Shown: positions 1-9,900 of the stretch, in pieces
How positions within the stretch are numbered: position 1 is the stretch's first letter
How the letters are laid out: each line of letters opens with the position of its first letter
DNA from: Pseudoflavonifractor intestinihominis
GTDB taxonomy: Bacteria > Bacillota > Clostridia > Oscillospirales > Oscillospiraceae
Direction: 5' to 3'
Assembly: GCF_040096055.1 (NCBI RefSeq)
Contig: NZ_JBBMFK010000008.1
Location: 70,520-134,519, forward strand
DNA length: 64,000 bases
Notes under the pieces: model-generated
Told to the model about the DNA's origin: nothing
What the model saw: only the letters and a program-made list of their open reading frames with translations
The model's database searches: none
Made by a program: the position numbers and the translations under genes

Positions 1-996
1 GGTCAGCAGGACGCTGCCCTCCACCATGCCCTGGTCGCCGTTCTGATAGCCAATGACCAGGTTGCTGGCGATCTCCTCCGCCATGTCCACCCGCTCGCCG
101 TAGGTGGTGGAGTTGCGGGACCAGCGGGGGGCGGTCACCAGGTCGATCTGGGGACCGTAGAGGGCTTCCACGCCCTTGGCCCACATGACCTGGCGGTCAT
201 ACTGGGCGTCCTCCAGCACGGCGTCGGCATTGCCGTCGCCCAGGGACGCGGCGGCCACACCTTCGGAGTTGGGCAGGCCGTGGCTGATGGGGTTGGTGAA
301 GGTGAGGTAGGGGACGGCCACTTCACCGCTGGTGACGGCCTCGTACTCACTGAACTGCTCCAGGCCGTTGTTGAACCACACGGCCACCTCGGTCTCCGGG
401 TTGCTACGCAGGACGAAGTTGCGCATGCCGGAGGTCTGCAGGTACTCGATGTTGGTGGCGTCGGGGTCCTCATCGCCGCCGCCGAAGCCGCCCTGAGCGG
501 GGTAGATCAGCGTCCAGACAGGCTCGCCGTTCTCATCCACCACGTCGGCGGTCTTGGTGCTCTTGGGGCTGTACGCCATGACGTTGAGGAGCTGATAGGA
601 CAGCTGGTGATCCGTCATGGCTGCGGCCATGGCCTGGGCGCGGGTCTCGGCGTCCAGACGCCAGTCCTCGAAGTCGTCCAGCTCCTGGTCGTTGTCCAGG
701 TCGCGGAAGTACTTGCCGTCCTGAACGATGACGCCCAGCAGGGTCACGCCGATGGTGGGGCCGTCCTCGTTCTCATAGAACACGGGGTCGAGGAACTCAG
801 CGGTCAGCTCATCCTCGTTGCTCGCCGTATAGGGCGCGGGGATGTAGCCGTCCTGAAGGGTGGTCGCGCTCTCCGTGGGGGAGGGGCTGGGGGATGTGGT
901 CGGTTGCGTTGAGGGCGTATCCCCCGTATTGGTACAGGAGGTTGCCAGGGAGACGAGCATGGCTGCCGAGAGCAGCAAGGGAACGATTCTCTTCAT
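1..996 (-). CDS. GH3 family glycoside hydrolase lipoprotein, partial (module 1)
   Basis: This is the first 332 residues of an exported glycoside hydrolase family 3 enzyme (beta-glucosidase or beta-xylosidase type); the rest lies beyond the left edge. The start has a strong ribosome site (AAGGAGAG, 6 bases before ATG). A lipoprotein signal is visible: Lys-Arg at residues 2-3, a hydrophobic run, and Cys21 after LATS, then a Ser/Thr/Pro-rich linker to about residue 45. The GH3 barrel follows, with FEDWRL near residue 100 and a GPQIDLVTAPRWSRN segment near residue 295. Unlike the two other GH3 enzymes here, the catalytic barrel comes first, which is the usual order. It is anchored outside the membrane and probably releases sugars from oligosaccharides; the exact substrate cannot be told. 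It lies downstream of a GHKL/LytTR pair on the same strand but after a terminator, so it has its own promoter. Confidence 0.85.
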   Translation of the reverse strand, partial: MKRIVPLLLSAAMLVSLATSCTNTGDTPSTQPTTSPSPSPTESATTLQDGYIPAPYTASNEDELTAEFLDPVFYENEDGPTIGVTLLGVIVQDGKYFRDLDNDQELDDFEDWRLDAETRAQAMAAAMTDHQLSYQLLNVMAYSPKSTKTADVVDENGEPVWTLIYPAQGGFGGGDEDPDATNIEYLQTSGMRNFVLRSNPETEVAVWFNNGLEQFSEYEAVTSGEVAVPYLTFTNPISHGLPNSEGVAAASLGDGNADAVLEDAQYDRQVMWAKGVEALYGPQIDLVTAPRWSRNSTTYGERVDMAEEIASNLVIGYQNGDQGMVEGSVLLT

Positions 997-1042
997 GAAT
1001 AACTCTCCTTCCTCGTAATATGACCCGTTTCGAGCCATGTGT

Positions 1043-1103
1043 ATTATATTCGAATTATCTATTTTCCACAGCAAACCCTGCACAATCCGCAGATTTTTTG
1101 CAC
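1043..1103 (-). promoter_or_regulatory. Promoter region of the module 1 GH3 gene
   Basis: On the minus strand a perfect TATAAT -10 lies at 1043-1048 with no good -35 at the usual distance. Two GTGCA copies (1079-1083 and 1099-1103) are 20 bases apart upstream, one possible site for the neighbouring LytTR regulator. A weak -35 plus upstream repeats would fit an activator-dependent promoter. The rest of 997-1340 holds the ribosome site and the terminator at 1191-1236 and no gene. Confidence 0.4.
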
Positions 1104-1190
1104 GAATTGCAATAAGCGCTCCTCGGTCGCACTGTCCCAGAGAAACATCTGTCCCCCGCAGAACTACGATACAGCTCTGATTTTTGGCAG

Positions 1191-1236
1191 AAAAAAACAC
1201 CCATACCGGTCGATGTCTGACCGGTATGGGTGTTTT
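1191..1236 (-). terminator. Intrinsic terminator after histidine kinase 1
   Basis: A perfect 14-base inverted repeat (1198-1211 and 1219-1232) with a 7-base loop is flanked by seven A and four T, so it has a U tract on the minus strand. It ends the regulator-kinase operon that finishes at 1341 and separates it from the GH3 gene. Confidence 0.9.
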
Positions 1237-1340
1237 GTGTGGCAAAAAATTTCGGTTTTCGTATTTTATGGGGTCTCTCTATTGTGGGGCAGTTTTCGCC
1301 TTTTCCGCCCGTCTGCGGCGCTGCCCGACGTGTGGCGCCG

Positions 1341-2621
1341 TTACGCCGGCTGCCGGCTGCCGTCGATCAGCCAGATGGTCAGCTTGAACACGCCGTCCTC
1401 CGCCTTGACCTTCAGCTTGCCGCCGTACTTCTGGGCGATGGCCTGCATGCTCTTCATGCCGTAGCCGTGGAAGTCCTCGGCGTCGGGCTGGCTGGTGACG
1501 GGCAGGTCCTCCTCAAAATGCAGCTGGCCCTGGTAATAATTGGTCACGCTGATAGATACCAGGTCCCCGCTGCTCCGGATGATCATGCTGATCTGGCGCT
1601 TCTCCTCCTCCAGTCCCCGGGCAGCCTCCACCGCGTTGCCCAGCAGGGAGTAGATGTCCGACTCCGTGAGGAATCTCAGGCAGCTGCCGTCCCCCATAAA
1701 GCTCAGCTGGATGTGGTCCTTTTCGCACAGGAGGGCCCGGTCGGCCAGCAGCACGTCCAGGGTCTGGCTGCCGGTGCGGTAGGTCTGGTCATAGATGCGG
1801 ATGAGGGACTTGATCTCCTTCTCCTCCTCGTCGGTGATGGGCAGGTGGTAGTCCTCCAGCTTGTGGCGGATGTCGTGGCACTTCATGTTGATGAGCTCGA
1901 TGGTGTCCTTCCGCTCGGCCAGCTGCTTGCTGTCCTTCTTCCACAGCATGCGCACCATCTCCATCTCCTTGGTCAGCTTGGCCCGCCGGTTGAGCTCAAA
2001 CTGCATGAGCATGCACACCAGACAGCAGATGATGGCGTACAGGCTCTCCGCAATGGTGCCGTATATATCCTGGGAGGTGCTGCTCTTGGCGAACCGGGTG
2101 ATGCCCACGCAGACCAGCACCATGACCGCGCTGAGCAGGCCCATCCGCCAGCGGAACTCGCCCTTCTCGTAGTCAAAATCAAAGGCGCCGATCTTCCGGC
2201 CCAGCGCCACATAGACCACTGCGCAGAAGGGCAGATAGGACAGCAGCGCCCCCAGGAAATAGGCCGCGGAGTCGGAGGCCAGGTAGTCGGCCGGGTCAAA
2301 GCTCAGGCTGATCAGCTGCAATATCTGGTAGATCAGGTGCTGGGTGGCCCGGCCGGCGCTGGCGCAGCACAGGGCCTGCTCCCAGCTGGTCTGAAAGCAG
2401 AAGTGGAAGATGACCATGAGCATACAGAATTCTATGAGATAGTAGATGAACACCAACAGGCTGGAGGCGTACAGCAGACGGCCGATCAGCAGCACGCCGC
2501 CGGCTCCCAGGGCCAGGGCCGCGAGAAAGCGGGCCACAAAGTGCTGTCTCCGAGGGAAATTGATGAAAAACAGGGAGAAACACATCAGGTTCTCAACGTA
2601 TACCAGAAAAAATTCATCCAT
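1341..2621 (-). CDS. GHKL-type sensor histidine kinase (module 1)
   Basis: A 426-residue membrane sensor kinase of the AgrC-like HPK10 group. Residues 1 to about 215 hold six or seven hydrophobic segments, which would form the sensor. The cytoplasmic part has the phospho-acceptor box CHDIRHKL (His249 by codon count), an N box LLGNAVEAA and a G box GYGMKSM near the C-terminus. It should phosphorylate the LytTR regulator encoded 3 bases upstream, with which it forms an operon. No AgrB or AgrD-like peptide gene is nearby, so a peptide signal is not supported; a sugar or cell-wall signal is equally possible. It is paralogous to the kinases at 22145-23479 and 42013-43287, and each of the three lies next to a GH3 gene. 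Confidence 0.9.
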   Translation of the reverse strand: MDEFFLVYVENLMCFSLFFINFPRRQHFVARFLAALALGAGGVLLIGRLLYASSLLVFIYYLIEFCMLMVIFHFCFQTSWEQALCCASAGRATQHLIYQILQLISLSFDPADYLASDSAAYFLGALLSYLPFCAVVYVALGRKIGAFDFDYEKGEFRWRMGLLSAVMVLVCVGITRFAKSSTSQDIYGTIAESLYAIICCLVCMLMQFELNRRAKLTKEMEMVRMLWKKDSKQLAERKDTIELINMKCHDIRHKLEDYHLPITDEEEKEIKSLIRIYDQTYRTGSQTLDVLLADRALLCEKDHIQLSFMGDGSCLRFLTESDIYSLLGNAVEAARGLEEEKRQISMIIRSSGDLVSISVTNYYQGQLHFEEDLPVTSQPDAEDFHGYGMKSMQAIAQKYGGKLKVKAEDGVFKLTIWLIDGSRQPA

Positions 2622-2624
2622 CGT

Positions 2625-3329
2625 CTAAGTCCCACCCACCATGTATTCCGCATAGGCCTGCAGGAACTTCTGCTTGTACGACCGGCCGATGTGCAGCTTT
2701 TCGCCCTCCACCAGCACCTCGTCCCCCACCACACTGCGCACGTACCGCATGTTGACCACGTGCCAGCGGCTGATGGCGCAGTAGCTCTCGGGCAGCTGCT
2801 GGTCGATGGACTTCAGGGTGCCCAGGGAGCGGTACACCCCGTCCCGGGTGTGCCAGTTGAGGTAGTGCCCGTCCACCTCCACGTAGCAGATCTTCCGCAC
2901 CTGAAGGCCGATGGTCTCCCCCTCGGTCCGGATCACGATCCGCTCCCCCGCCGTGCTGCCCACGTGGGCCATGATCCGCTTGAGCTTCAGGTCAAGGGCG
3001 TAGTCGTTGATGGGCTTGAGGATGTAGTCGAAGGCCTCCACCGCGTACCCCTCCACGGCATACTGGGCCATGTTGGTCACAAACACGATGGTCACCCCGT
3101 GGTCCATCCGCCGGATGGCCTTCGCCGCCTCCATGCCGGTCATGTGGGGCATCTCGATGTCCATAAGGATCAGATCGTAATTTGACTTGTAGGCGTTGAT
3201 CAGCTTGAGCGCGTCGGGAAGCCGGGTGATCCGGAACTCCAGCTGATTTTTGGATGCATACCGTGTCAAAGAATGGATGATGGTCTTTGCATCCTGATCG
3301 TTGTCCTCGACCACTGCAATATCAAACAT
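2625..3329 (-). CDS. LytTR family response regulator (module 1)
   Basis: A 234-residue AgrA-like response regulator. The receiver domain has the acidic pair VVEDN, the phospho-acceptor in LILMDIEMP (Asp57) and the Lys of YILKP. The C-terminal LytTR domain (from about residue 130) shows CYVEVDGHYL, SRWHVVNMRYV and the closing RSYKQKFL. I chose the ATG at 3329 rather than 3347: it aligns with the starts of the other two regulators, puts Asp57 at the same number in all three, and has an AGGTGAGG ribosome site. The 3347 start also has a plausible site, so this is not certain. It is transcribed with the kinase; likely targets are its own operon and the adjacent GH3 gene. Confidence 0.9.
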   Translation of the reverse strand: MFDIAVVEDNDQDAKTIIHSLTRYASKNQLEFRITRLPDALKLINAYKSNYDLILMDIEMPHMTGMEAAKAIRRMDHGVTIVFVTNMAQYAVEGYAVEAFDYILKPINDYALDLKLKRIMAHVGSTAGERIVIRTEGETIGLQVRKICYVEVDGHYLNWHTRDGVYRSLGTLKSIDQQLPESYCAISRWHVVNMRYVRSVVGDEVLVEGEKLHIGRSYKQKFLQAYAEYMVGGT

Positions 3330-3447
3330 CTCCCTCACCTGCCCCATGCCAGTCTCTCCCCGGAAGGCGGCAGAGCCCCGCCGTCTCAGCCCGCCATGGG
3401 CCGACCGTCTCTCCCGTTTCCGTGGATTTTATCTCGTATTTTTAATT

Positions 3448-3476
3448 ATAATATCATAATCCTTCAGGGCGGGCAA
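3448..3476 (-). promoter_or_regulatory. Predicted promoter of the module 1 regulator-kinase operon
   Basis: On the minus strand TTGCCC (3471-3476) and TATTAT (3448-3453) are 17 bases apart in an AT-rich patch of otherwise GC-rich DNA, giving a leader of about 110 bases. The module 2 regulator has a similar TTGCCA-17-GATAAT. The rest of the 3330-3689 gap holds no gene apart from the palindrome at 3654-3698. Confidence 0.55.
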
Positions 3477-3653
3477 TTGGTTTTCCCTTCAATGGCAGGC
3501 GGCCCGCTGCGCCGCGGTTTTCCCTTTTCCCGGCAAAATTTTGCCTTTATTCCCGTTCTGCCGGGCGCCGCCATACCTGGGAAGGAACCAAAATCACAAG
3601 AAAAATTTTTCAAATTTTATGGATGCCGCCCATGGCGCAGGCCGCAAAACGCG

Positions 3654-3698
3654 CAGCAGTAGGGGGCCTTTCCATAATGGAAAGGCCCCCTACTGCTG
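3654..3698. repeat. Perfect 21-base inverted repeat at the 3' end of recombinase 1
   Basis: Arms 3654-3674 and 3678-3698 are perfectly complementary with a 3-base loop. The right arm covers the last codons and stop of the recombinase. No U tract follows on either strand, so it may be a factor-assisted terminator or an element-end structure. Confidence 0.7.
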
Positions 3699-5228
3699 TA
3701 TCAGTCCAAGCTGGTCGGAAAAGGTATAGGTGATCTCCATGTGCCCGTCCGCAAAAACCAGGATCTGCTTCACCGCCTCCGCCACGGTGACCCGGTCCAG
3801 CCCGGTCAGCCTTCCCTGCCGGACCAGCGCCTCCACCCATGGGTTTGGCGCGGTCTCCTCCCCGCCGCCCGGCAGCCCCTTCAGCTGGGCGGCGAGTTCC
3901 CGCTCCTGGCGCTCGTAGTCCTCCCGGTAGCGCAGGAAGTCCTGCCGGCTGATGAGTCCCTCCCGGTAGTCCTCATAGGATGCCTTTTTCAGCCGGTAGA
4001 GCCGCTCCAGCCCCTCCTCCAGCCGCCCCCGCTGGTCCCGGGGACCGGGGGCAGTCCAGGCTTCCGCCTCGTCCGCCAGGCCCCCGAGGTCCCGGACTCC
4101 GGATATGACCTGGTTCAGGTCCTCCAGCACGATCTCCTCCAGCAGAACGTGGGAGATGCTGTGCTTGCTGCACACGGCGGGACCGTACCGCTTGTAGGAG
4201 CCGCAGCTGTAGTAGATCCCCCCGGCGCTCCTGGTCTTTACCATGGCCCGTCCGCAGTCGCCGCAGCGGAGGAACCCGGCAAAGGGGCTCTGGTTCCCCT
4301 CAAAGCTCAGCGCTCGGGTCCGCTTCTCCAGCAGCGACTGCACCCGCTCCCACTGCTCCCGGCTGATGATGGCCTCGTGGGTGTCGGGCACCACCGCCCA
4401 GTCCTTCCGGTCTCTCTGCCTCGCCCTGCCGTGCATGGCGGGCCGCAGGCTCCGCCCCTGCTCCATGTCCCCCGCGTACATCTGGTTGCGCAGCATCCGG
4501 TGGACCGTGGCGTAGGTCCAGTAGGTGGTCTTGTCCATCCTGCGGCCGTTGTGGTACCGCTCCCCCAGGATCCGCTTGTACTCGCTGGGACTGGGGATCC
4601 CCTCCTGGTTCAGGCACTTGGCGATCCTGACCTTTCCCCAGCCGCCCTCGAACAGGTCGAAGATCCGCCGCACCACCTGGGCGGCGGGCGGGTCGATGAG
4701 CAGGCGGTTGTGGTTTTCCGGGTCCTTCCGGTAGCCGTAGCTGGCAAAGGCCCCCACAAACTCCCCCCGCTCCTGCTTGGTGCGGATGGCGGAGCGCACC
4801 TTGTCCGAGATGTCCCGGGCGTACTGGGTGTTGAAGATGTTCTTCATGGGCAGCAGCATGTCGTACCGGCCTGCGGCGCTGTCCACGTGGTCGTTGACCG
4901 CGATGAACCGCACCCCCCGGGCGGGGAACTCCCGCTCCAGATACCGCCCCACCTCGATGTAGTCCCGGCCGAACCGGGACAGATCCTTGACCAGCACGCA
5001 GTTGACCCTGCCCTGTCGGATGTCCTCCTCCATGCGGCGGAAGGCGGGGCGGTCGAAATTGGTGCCGGTGTAGCCGTCGTCCTGGTAGAAGTCCGCCAGG
5101 CGCAGCTCCGGCCGGGCGGCTATGTACTGCTCCAGCAGCTTGCGCTGGTTGGCGATGCTGTCGCTCTCCGCCTTGTCCCCGTCCTCCCGGGACAGGCGCA
5201 GGTAGCCCGCCGTCCTCCACACATCCAA
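3690..5228 (-). CDS. Large serine recombinase 1
   Basis: A 512-residue site-specific recombinase of the large serine family, which cuts and rejoins DNA at short attachment sites. The resolvase domain has the catalytic Ser13 in YLRLSRED and the LVKDLSRFGRDYIE region near residue 85. A recombinase domain follows, then a zinc-ribbon-like pattern (CGDCG near residue 330 and a later C...C pair) and a coiled-coil-rich C-terminus. The start is TTG at 5228, with a purine-rich site about 9 bases upstream. It follows a 38-residue ORF by 31 bases and precedes the module 1 regulator on the same strand, the arrangement also seen around recombinase 2. No other phage or conjugation genes are adjacent, so it may be an orphan integrase from a decayed element, or may act locally. 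Confidence 0.9.
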   Translation of the reverse strand: MDVWRTAGYLRLSREDGDKAESDSIANQRKLLEQYIAARPELRLADFYQDDGYTGTNFDRPAFRRMEEDIRQGRVNCVLVKDLSRFGRDYIEVGRYLEREFPARGVRFIAVNDHVDSAAGRYDMLLPMKNIFNTQYARDISDKVRSAIRTKQERGEFVGAFASYGYRKDPENHNRLLIDPPAAQVVRRIFDLFEGGWGKVRIAKCLNQEGIPSPSEYKRILGERYHNGRRMDKTTYWTYATVHRMLRNQMYAGDMEQGRSLRPAMHGRARQRDRKDWAVVPDTHEAIISREQWERVQSLLEKRTRALSFEGNQSPFAGFLRCGDCGRAMVKTRSAGGIYYSCGSYKRYGPAVCSKHSISHVLLEEIVLEDLNQVISGVRDLGGLADEAEAWTAPGPRDQRGRLEEGLERLYRLKKASYEDYREGLISRQDFLRYREDYERQERELAAQLKGLPGGGEETAPNPWVEALVRQGRLTGLDRVTVAEAVKQILVFADGHMEITYTFSDQLGLIQQ

Positions 5229-5259
5229 ACCCCGCTCGCCCCCTCTTTATGGAAACAGC

Positions 5260-5376
5260 TCACTTCCTGTGGGCCTTGATCAGGGCCCGCACCAGAGCCT
5301 CCGGGTCCCTGGCGCCGTCGAACCGGCGGGATATCCGCCACAAGGCCCGCTCTCCCGGCCTGCTGCGTTGGGCCAT
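5260..5376 (-). CDS. Small basic protein upstream of recombinase 1 (38 aa)
   Basis: An ATG at 5376 follows an excellent ribosome site (AGGAGAGGAGGA, about 7 bases upstream) and opens a 38-codon frame ending 31 bases before the recombinase. The product is rich in Arg and ends in ALIKAHRK. I do not recognise a family. Strong initiation signals and placement directly before a recombinase suggest a translated peptide, either a leader for coupling or a small DNA-binding accessory protein. Recombinase 2 also has a small upstream ORF, but the two sequences are not obviously similar. Confidence 0.55.
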   Translation of the reverse strand: MAQRSRPGERALWRISRRFDGARDPEALVRALIKAHRK

Positions 5377-5451
5377 AGCGTGTCCTCCTCTCCTGCGTTC
5401 TCTCCCCATTGTATGCATCCCCGGAGCGGTAATATGCCGGGCCGGGCAAAC

Positions 5452-5501
5452 AAAAAGAGCCCTCACACCGGCCATTCTCTTCAGGCCGGTGTGAGGGCTC
5501 T
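5452..5501 (-). terminator. Intrinsic terminator after the beta-helix gene
   Basis: An 18-base perfect stem (5456-5473 with 5484-5501) and a 10-base loop, with a run of T on the minus strand after the stem. It ends the gene finishing at 5578 and insulates it from the recombinase unit. Confidence 0.9.
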
Positions 5502-5577
5502 TTCCTGTTCTGTCCGCTGTCCCCCGCCGGAAGCGGGGAGATGTCCGGTTTTCCGGCGCCTGGGCCCTGGGAAACCG

Positions 5578-6243
5578 TTACTTCTCCTGCCGGGGGACGA
5601 TGTGGTCCTTGTCCTTGTAGATGCAATTGGCGGGAATCACGCCCCGGACGCAGGAGGTGGGATAGACGCTGCTGTGCCGGCCCAGGATGGTGCCCGGGTT
5701 GAGGACCGAGTTGCAGCCCACCTCCACAAAGTCGCCCAGGATAGCGCCCATCTTCTTCCGTCCGGTGGGCATGTCGGTCTCCCCCTTCACCACCACCAGG
5801 GTCTTGTCCGACTTCACGTTGGAGGTGATGGACCCGGCGCCCATGTGGCTCTTGTAGCCCAGGATGGAGTCGCCCACATAGTTGTAGTGGGGGGTCTGGA
5901 CATTGTCGAAGAGGATGACGTTTTTCAGCTCCACCGAGTTGCCCACCACGCAGTGGGCGCCCACAAGGGCGGAGCCCCGGATAAAGGCGCAGTGGCGCAC
6001 CTCGGTCTCAGGCCCGATGATGCAGGGCGCGCCCAGATAGGCGGTGGGGGCCACCACGGCGGTCTTGTGGACCCAGACGTGCTCCTGGGGCTGGCTGTAC
6101 TCCTCCGGGGAGAGCTGGCTGCCCAGGGAGAGGATCATCTCCTTGATGCCGTCCAGGGCCTCCCAGGGGTACTGGAACTGGCTGAGGTACTCCCCCGCCA
6201 TGGTGTGGGACAGATCGAGCAGATCGGAAATGGTGATGTTCAT
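5578..6243 (-). CDS. Left-handed beta-helix acyltransferase-like protein
   Basis: A 221-residue protein with the hexapeptide repeats of a left-handed parallel beta-helix across about residues 65-200 (for example APCIIG, GSALVG, GNSVEL, GNSVEL-like turns and LNPGTI). Proteins like this in Clostridia are often labelled UDP-N-acetylglucosamine pyrophosphorylase or sugar nucleotidyltransferase because they resemble the C-terminal half of GlmU. No nucleotidyltransferase motif is visible, so an acyltransferase-type or binding role is more likely. The ATG at 6243 is preferred because a GGGAGG site lies 10 bases upstream; the in-frame ATG at 6261 has no ribosome site. It stands alone between a terminator and a deacetylase remnant. 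Confidence 0.75.
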   Translation of the reverse strand: MNITISDLLDLSHTMAGEYLSQFQYPWEALDGIKEMILSLGSQLSPEEYSQPQEHVWVHKTAVVAPTAYLGAPCIIGPETEVRHCAFIRGSALVGAHCVVGNSVELKNVILFDNVQTPHYNYVGDSILGYKSHMGAGSITSNVKSDKTLVVVKGETDMPTGRKKMGAILGDFVEVGCNSVLNPGTILGRHSSVYPTSCVRGVIPANCIYKDKDHIVPRQEK

Positions 6244-6370
6244 CAATATGGGACCTCCCATTTTTCAGTTTTATATGGTTCTTTGACCCCATGCCCGGCA
6301 CTCTACTCCGAACGCCGGGCATTTCCCGTCTCTTTATGCCATTCCACTTCATGATAGCACAAAGCAGCGC

Positions 6371-6800
6371 AAAATACCACTCGCATTTGACGCTTCGGCG
6401 CCAAAAACAGCGCCGCAATGTGACGTCACCCTGGGGGAACGAGGACACCCAGGAGCTCATCGACATTCTGGGGCGGTACAATGTGAAGGCCACCTTCTTT
6501 GTGGTAGGCGACTGGGTGGACAAATACCCCGAGTCGGTCAAGGCCCTCCACGACGCGGGCCACGAGGTGATGAACCACTCCAACACCCACGCCCACATGT
6601 CCAAACTCTCCCGGGAGGAGATCATCGCCGACGTGGAGGCGTGCAGCGACAAGATCGAGGCGGTCACCGGCGTACGGCCCACCCTGATCCGCCCCCCCTA
6701 CGGCGAGTACAACGACACGGTCATCAGCGCCATCCGCTCCATCGGCATGGAGCCCATCCAGTGGGACGTGGATGTTTCCCCAACAGCTTCAAGGGCCTGA
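6371..6800 (+). pseudogene. Polysaccharide deacetylase, N-terminal fragment (broken)
   Basis: From about 6430 the sequence encodes a clear NodB-type deacetylase core: WGNEDTQELIDILG, KATFFVVGDW, the HEVMNHSNTHAHMS metal motif and RPPYGEYND, up to QWDVD at about 6770. It then runs into VSPTASRA and a stop, so the C-terminal third is missing. The expected lead-in KIPLAFDAS (6371-6397) is in another reading frame, about 30 bases upstream, so the front is broken too. Enzymes of this family remove acetyl groups from peptidoglycan or other amino sugars. The missing C-terminal part has a counterpart at 44144-44413 on the same strand. Confidence 0.85.
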
Positions 6801-6849
6801 TACATCAAAGTTTCAGAAGCAGCAGTCATATTCTGCCTATAAAGGCAGC

Positions 6850-6897
6850 AAGGAAGGCAGCCGGACATTTTTGCAAAAATGTCCGGCTGCCTTCCTT
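6850..6897. terminator. Long hairpin between the deacetylase remnant and the subtilase
   Basis: A perfect 23-base inverted repeat (6850-6872 and 6875-6897) with a 2-base loop. It sits downstream of both the plus-strand fragment and the minus-strand subtilase and probably works as a bidirectional terminator, although the following U tracts are poor. Confidence 0.7.
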
Positions 6898-6967
6898 TGT
6901 ATCTTAGCAGTTAAATTTTCCCCGTAGGACCGCCGCAATCGGCTCAGAACGAAGACCGAGTGGCGTT

Positions 6968-9900
6968 TTACTCCGCCTGCGCACGGTAGAGGAAGGTCAC
7001 GGTCTGGCTGCGGGTGCAGGTTGCGTTGGGGGCAAAGGCAGTCGCGGTCACACCCTGGGTGACGCCGCTCTCCGCAGCCCACAGCACCGCGTCGTAGTAG
7101 TACGCGCCCGCCTGGACGTCGCTGAATCGGTTCGTTCCGCTGGTAGCGGGAGATCCGGCATAGCGGTACAGGAAGGTGACGAACTCGCCGCGGGTCACCG
7201 TGGCGTCCGGGCTGAAGGTGGTAGCGGAGGTGCCGTTGGTAATGCCCTGCTCCACCGCCCACTGGACGGCATCCGTATAGTATGTATCAGCCTTTACATC
7301 CTCAAAAGCACTGGTGTCGGACTGGGGTGCCGGGCAGCCCGCAGCGCGCCACAGGAACGTCACTACCTCGCCGCGGGTACAATCCGCGTTCGGCCCGAAG
7401 GTGGTGGCGGAGGTGCCATTGGTGATGCTCTCCTTCACCGCCCAGGCCACAGCCTCGGCATACCACTCGCCGGACTTCACATCAGTAAAGGGGATGTCAG
7501 TGTCCTCGTCGGAATCACCGGGCTCGGGCTTGGTGGACGGGATGTCGGGAAGCGGAATGCCGGGAACCTCAGGCTTGCTCTCCACGGTCAGGCTGACCTC
7601 CGGGCACAGCTCCGTCGTGTCAAAGCTGGACAGGTCTATCTGGTACAGGTCGGTAACCGTCAGGTTCATGTAGGCCTCCTGATCCGCGGTATCATCCGCC
7701 ACCTCGAACAGGAAGCTCAGCAGCGTTCCCGTTCCCTGGATGTCCGTATCATTTGCAAAGGCCGCCTTTACCGTTCCCTTGCTGGTCTGGGAATCGACAG
7801 ACGCGCCGCCGGTTCCAAAGGGCGCGTTGACAGCCACCTCAGCGTTCTCCAGCATGTCGCCCACGGTTACCTTCACAAGGTTCAGCACATCGTCAGAGTA
7901 GTGGAAGATCAGATCGCCGGCAGCAAATCCGAACTTGTTTTCTATCACATCCAGGGTAACCGTCACAAAGTCGCCCTCACAGGCCTTCTCCGGGCTGCTG
8001 ATACGGACGGCCAGATCTCCGTTGGTGGGCACAGGGTCTACCGGCCCTGTCTGCTCGGCGTCAGTGACGGTGACCACACAGTAGGCGGTCTGATCCTCAT
8101 AGCTGGCACAAATGCGGGTCTTGCCGGCCTTTACAGCGGTAATGACGCCGGCGGCATCCACGGTGGCCACGCTCTCGTCTTCGCTGGTAAAGGAAACGTC
8201 TTCCGCAGCCGCGCCGTACACCGTGAGGCTGCCTGTCTCGGCTACCTGCAGGTCCATTGCGGCGGGAGCCATCCCAAAGCTGGCCGGTTCGCCTAGGGAG
8301 ATGCTCTCATCGACAGTTTCATTGAAGGCGTAGTCGCCCAGCAGCACGCCCAGATTGGTATGCCCGGTCACATCGAACTCCACCACAGTGGTGGCACCCC
8401 GCTGGAACTCCGCCACGGGCGTCTCAAAGATTTTCTCCTGCGTGTCCATATCCTGTACCAGGATATAGGCCAGATAGTGGTTATCCCGAGCCTTCAGGCG
8501 AGCCATCGTCTTCTCTCCGGCCTGGTAGGTGGTAAGGCTCACCAGCTCAGGGGCGCTGTTGTCGATGGTGATCGGCATGGACCAGGTCTGTTCACCGCGG
8601 GCATAGTCCAGCTCTGCATGCACGGGCAGTTCCACGGTCGTCCCATCCGGCAGATAGTTGTCATTGGCATCCGTGCCGTACCACACAATGGGCTCCACTG
8701 CGGGCACACACATGCCTGCCGAGCTCATGTAGTAGCTCTTGGGCACATAGAACGCAGTATCCTGCCAGTACACATCGCCGGTCTCCGTGTCGGTGATCGC
8801 ATAGCGGATGGTCTTGGCATTGCGCAGCAGCGAGACATAGAGGCCGCTGATGGCAAAAACGCCCTGCTGCTCCCCGTTCTGCACCGCTTCCTGGGTGGTC
8901 ATGGAGATCCGGTCGGCATAGAAGGGCACGCCGTCGGGGTGCTCGGAATCCTGCATCTCCCAGTAGGGGTTGAAGCCCAGCTCAAAGTAGGAGTTGTTTT
9001 CCAGCTCACCGGTCTCCTCATTGGGATAGATGACGCCGCTGAACGCGCAGTTCTCATACTGGCTGGACATACTGTCCACGCCGTCGGCGTAGGTGCCCTG
9101 ATCCATGATGCTGGGCGCCGCCCAGTCGCCGTAGTAGCCCATGTAGGGCAGGGACAGAGTCACGCCGTTGTTCCCTTCTCCCACGGGGGTCAGAGTCACA
9201 TAGCCCTCCACATACATGCCGTTGGCAAAATTCTCGTTGAGGTACGCCTTGGCCTGGTTGGAAAGCTGGAGCTGAATGGTAACCGTCTCGGTGCTGTTGG
9301 CGTTGACCTTCACGGTCTTGCCAGTCATATAGTTGATGCTGGTCAGGTCCGTCAGGTCGTAGGGCTTCTCGGCGATGAAGCTGAGGCCGTCCTGCTCCAG
9401 CACGCTCTCCGCCATCACCTGGGTATCCAGCGCAAAGGTAACCGAGGTATCCGCAAAGTTGGTCACATTGAAGGTCAGCGTGTAGGCGCCCCGCCTGTCG
9501 GCGTCGTCGCCCAGCTCGATCTTGGGGCGGTTCATCCCATCCACTGTCAGGTAGGAGGTGGTACTCATGGCCTTTTCCACCTGCACCAGGCCAGCACCCT
9601 GCCGCCGGGGAGAATATGTATGGCCGTCCTCGTCCTGCAGCTGCGCAGCGGTGTTCATCAGCAGCGTATTGGCCAGCAGGTTGCTTTCATAGCCGGTCAG
9701 CCCCTCGAATGCCACATAGTTGGAGCTGGTCTTGTCCTTCATGTACTGCCGCACCAGGAGGGCGCAGCCGGCCAGGTTGGGGCAGGCCATGGAGGTGCCG
9801 CTGGAGCTACCATAGGTGTTGTTGTCCAGGGAGGAGTAGACATTGCCGCCCACAGCGGTAATGTCCGGCTCCAGCCGCAGATCCGGCGTAGCGCCCCAGG

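Noticed and set aside
1230..3185. A 651-codon plus-strand frame opposite kinase and regulator 1
   Set aside because: It spans two real minus-strand genes and their junction and has no recognisable domain.
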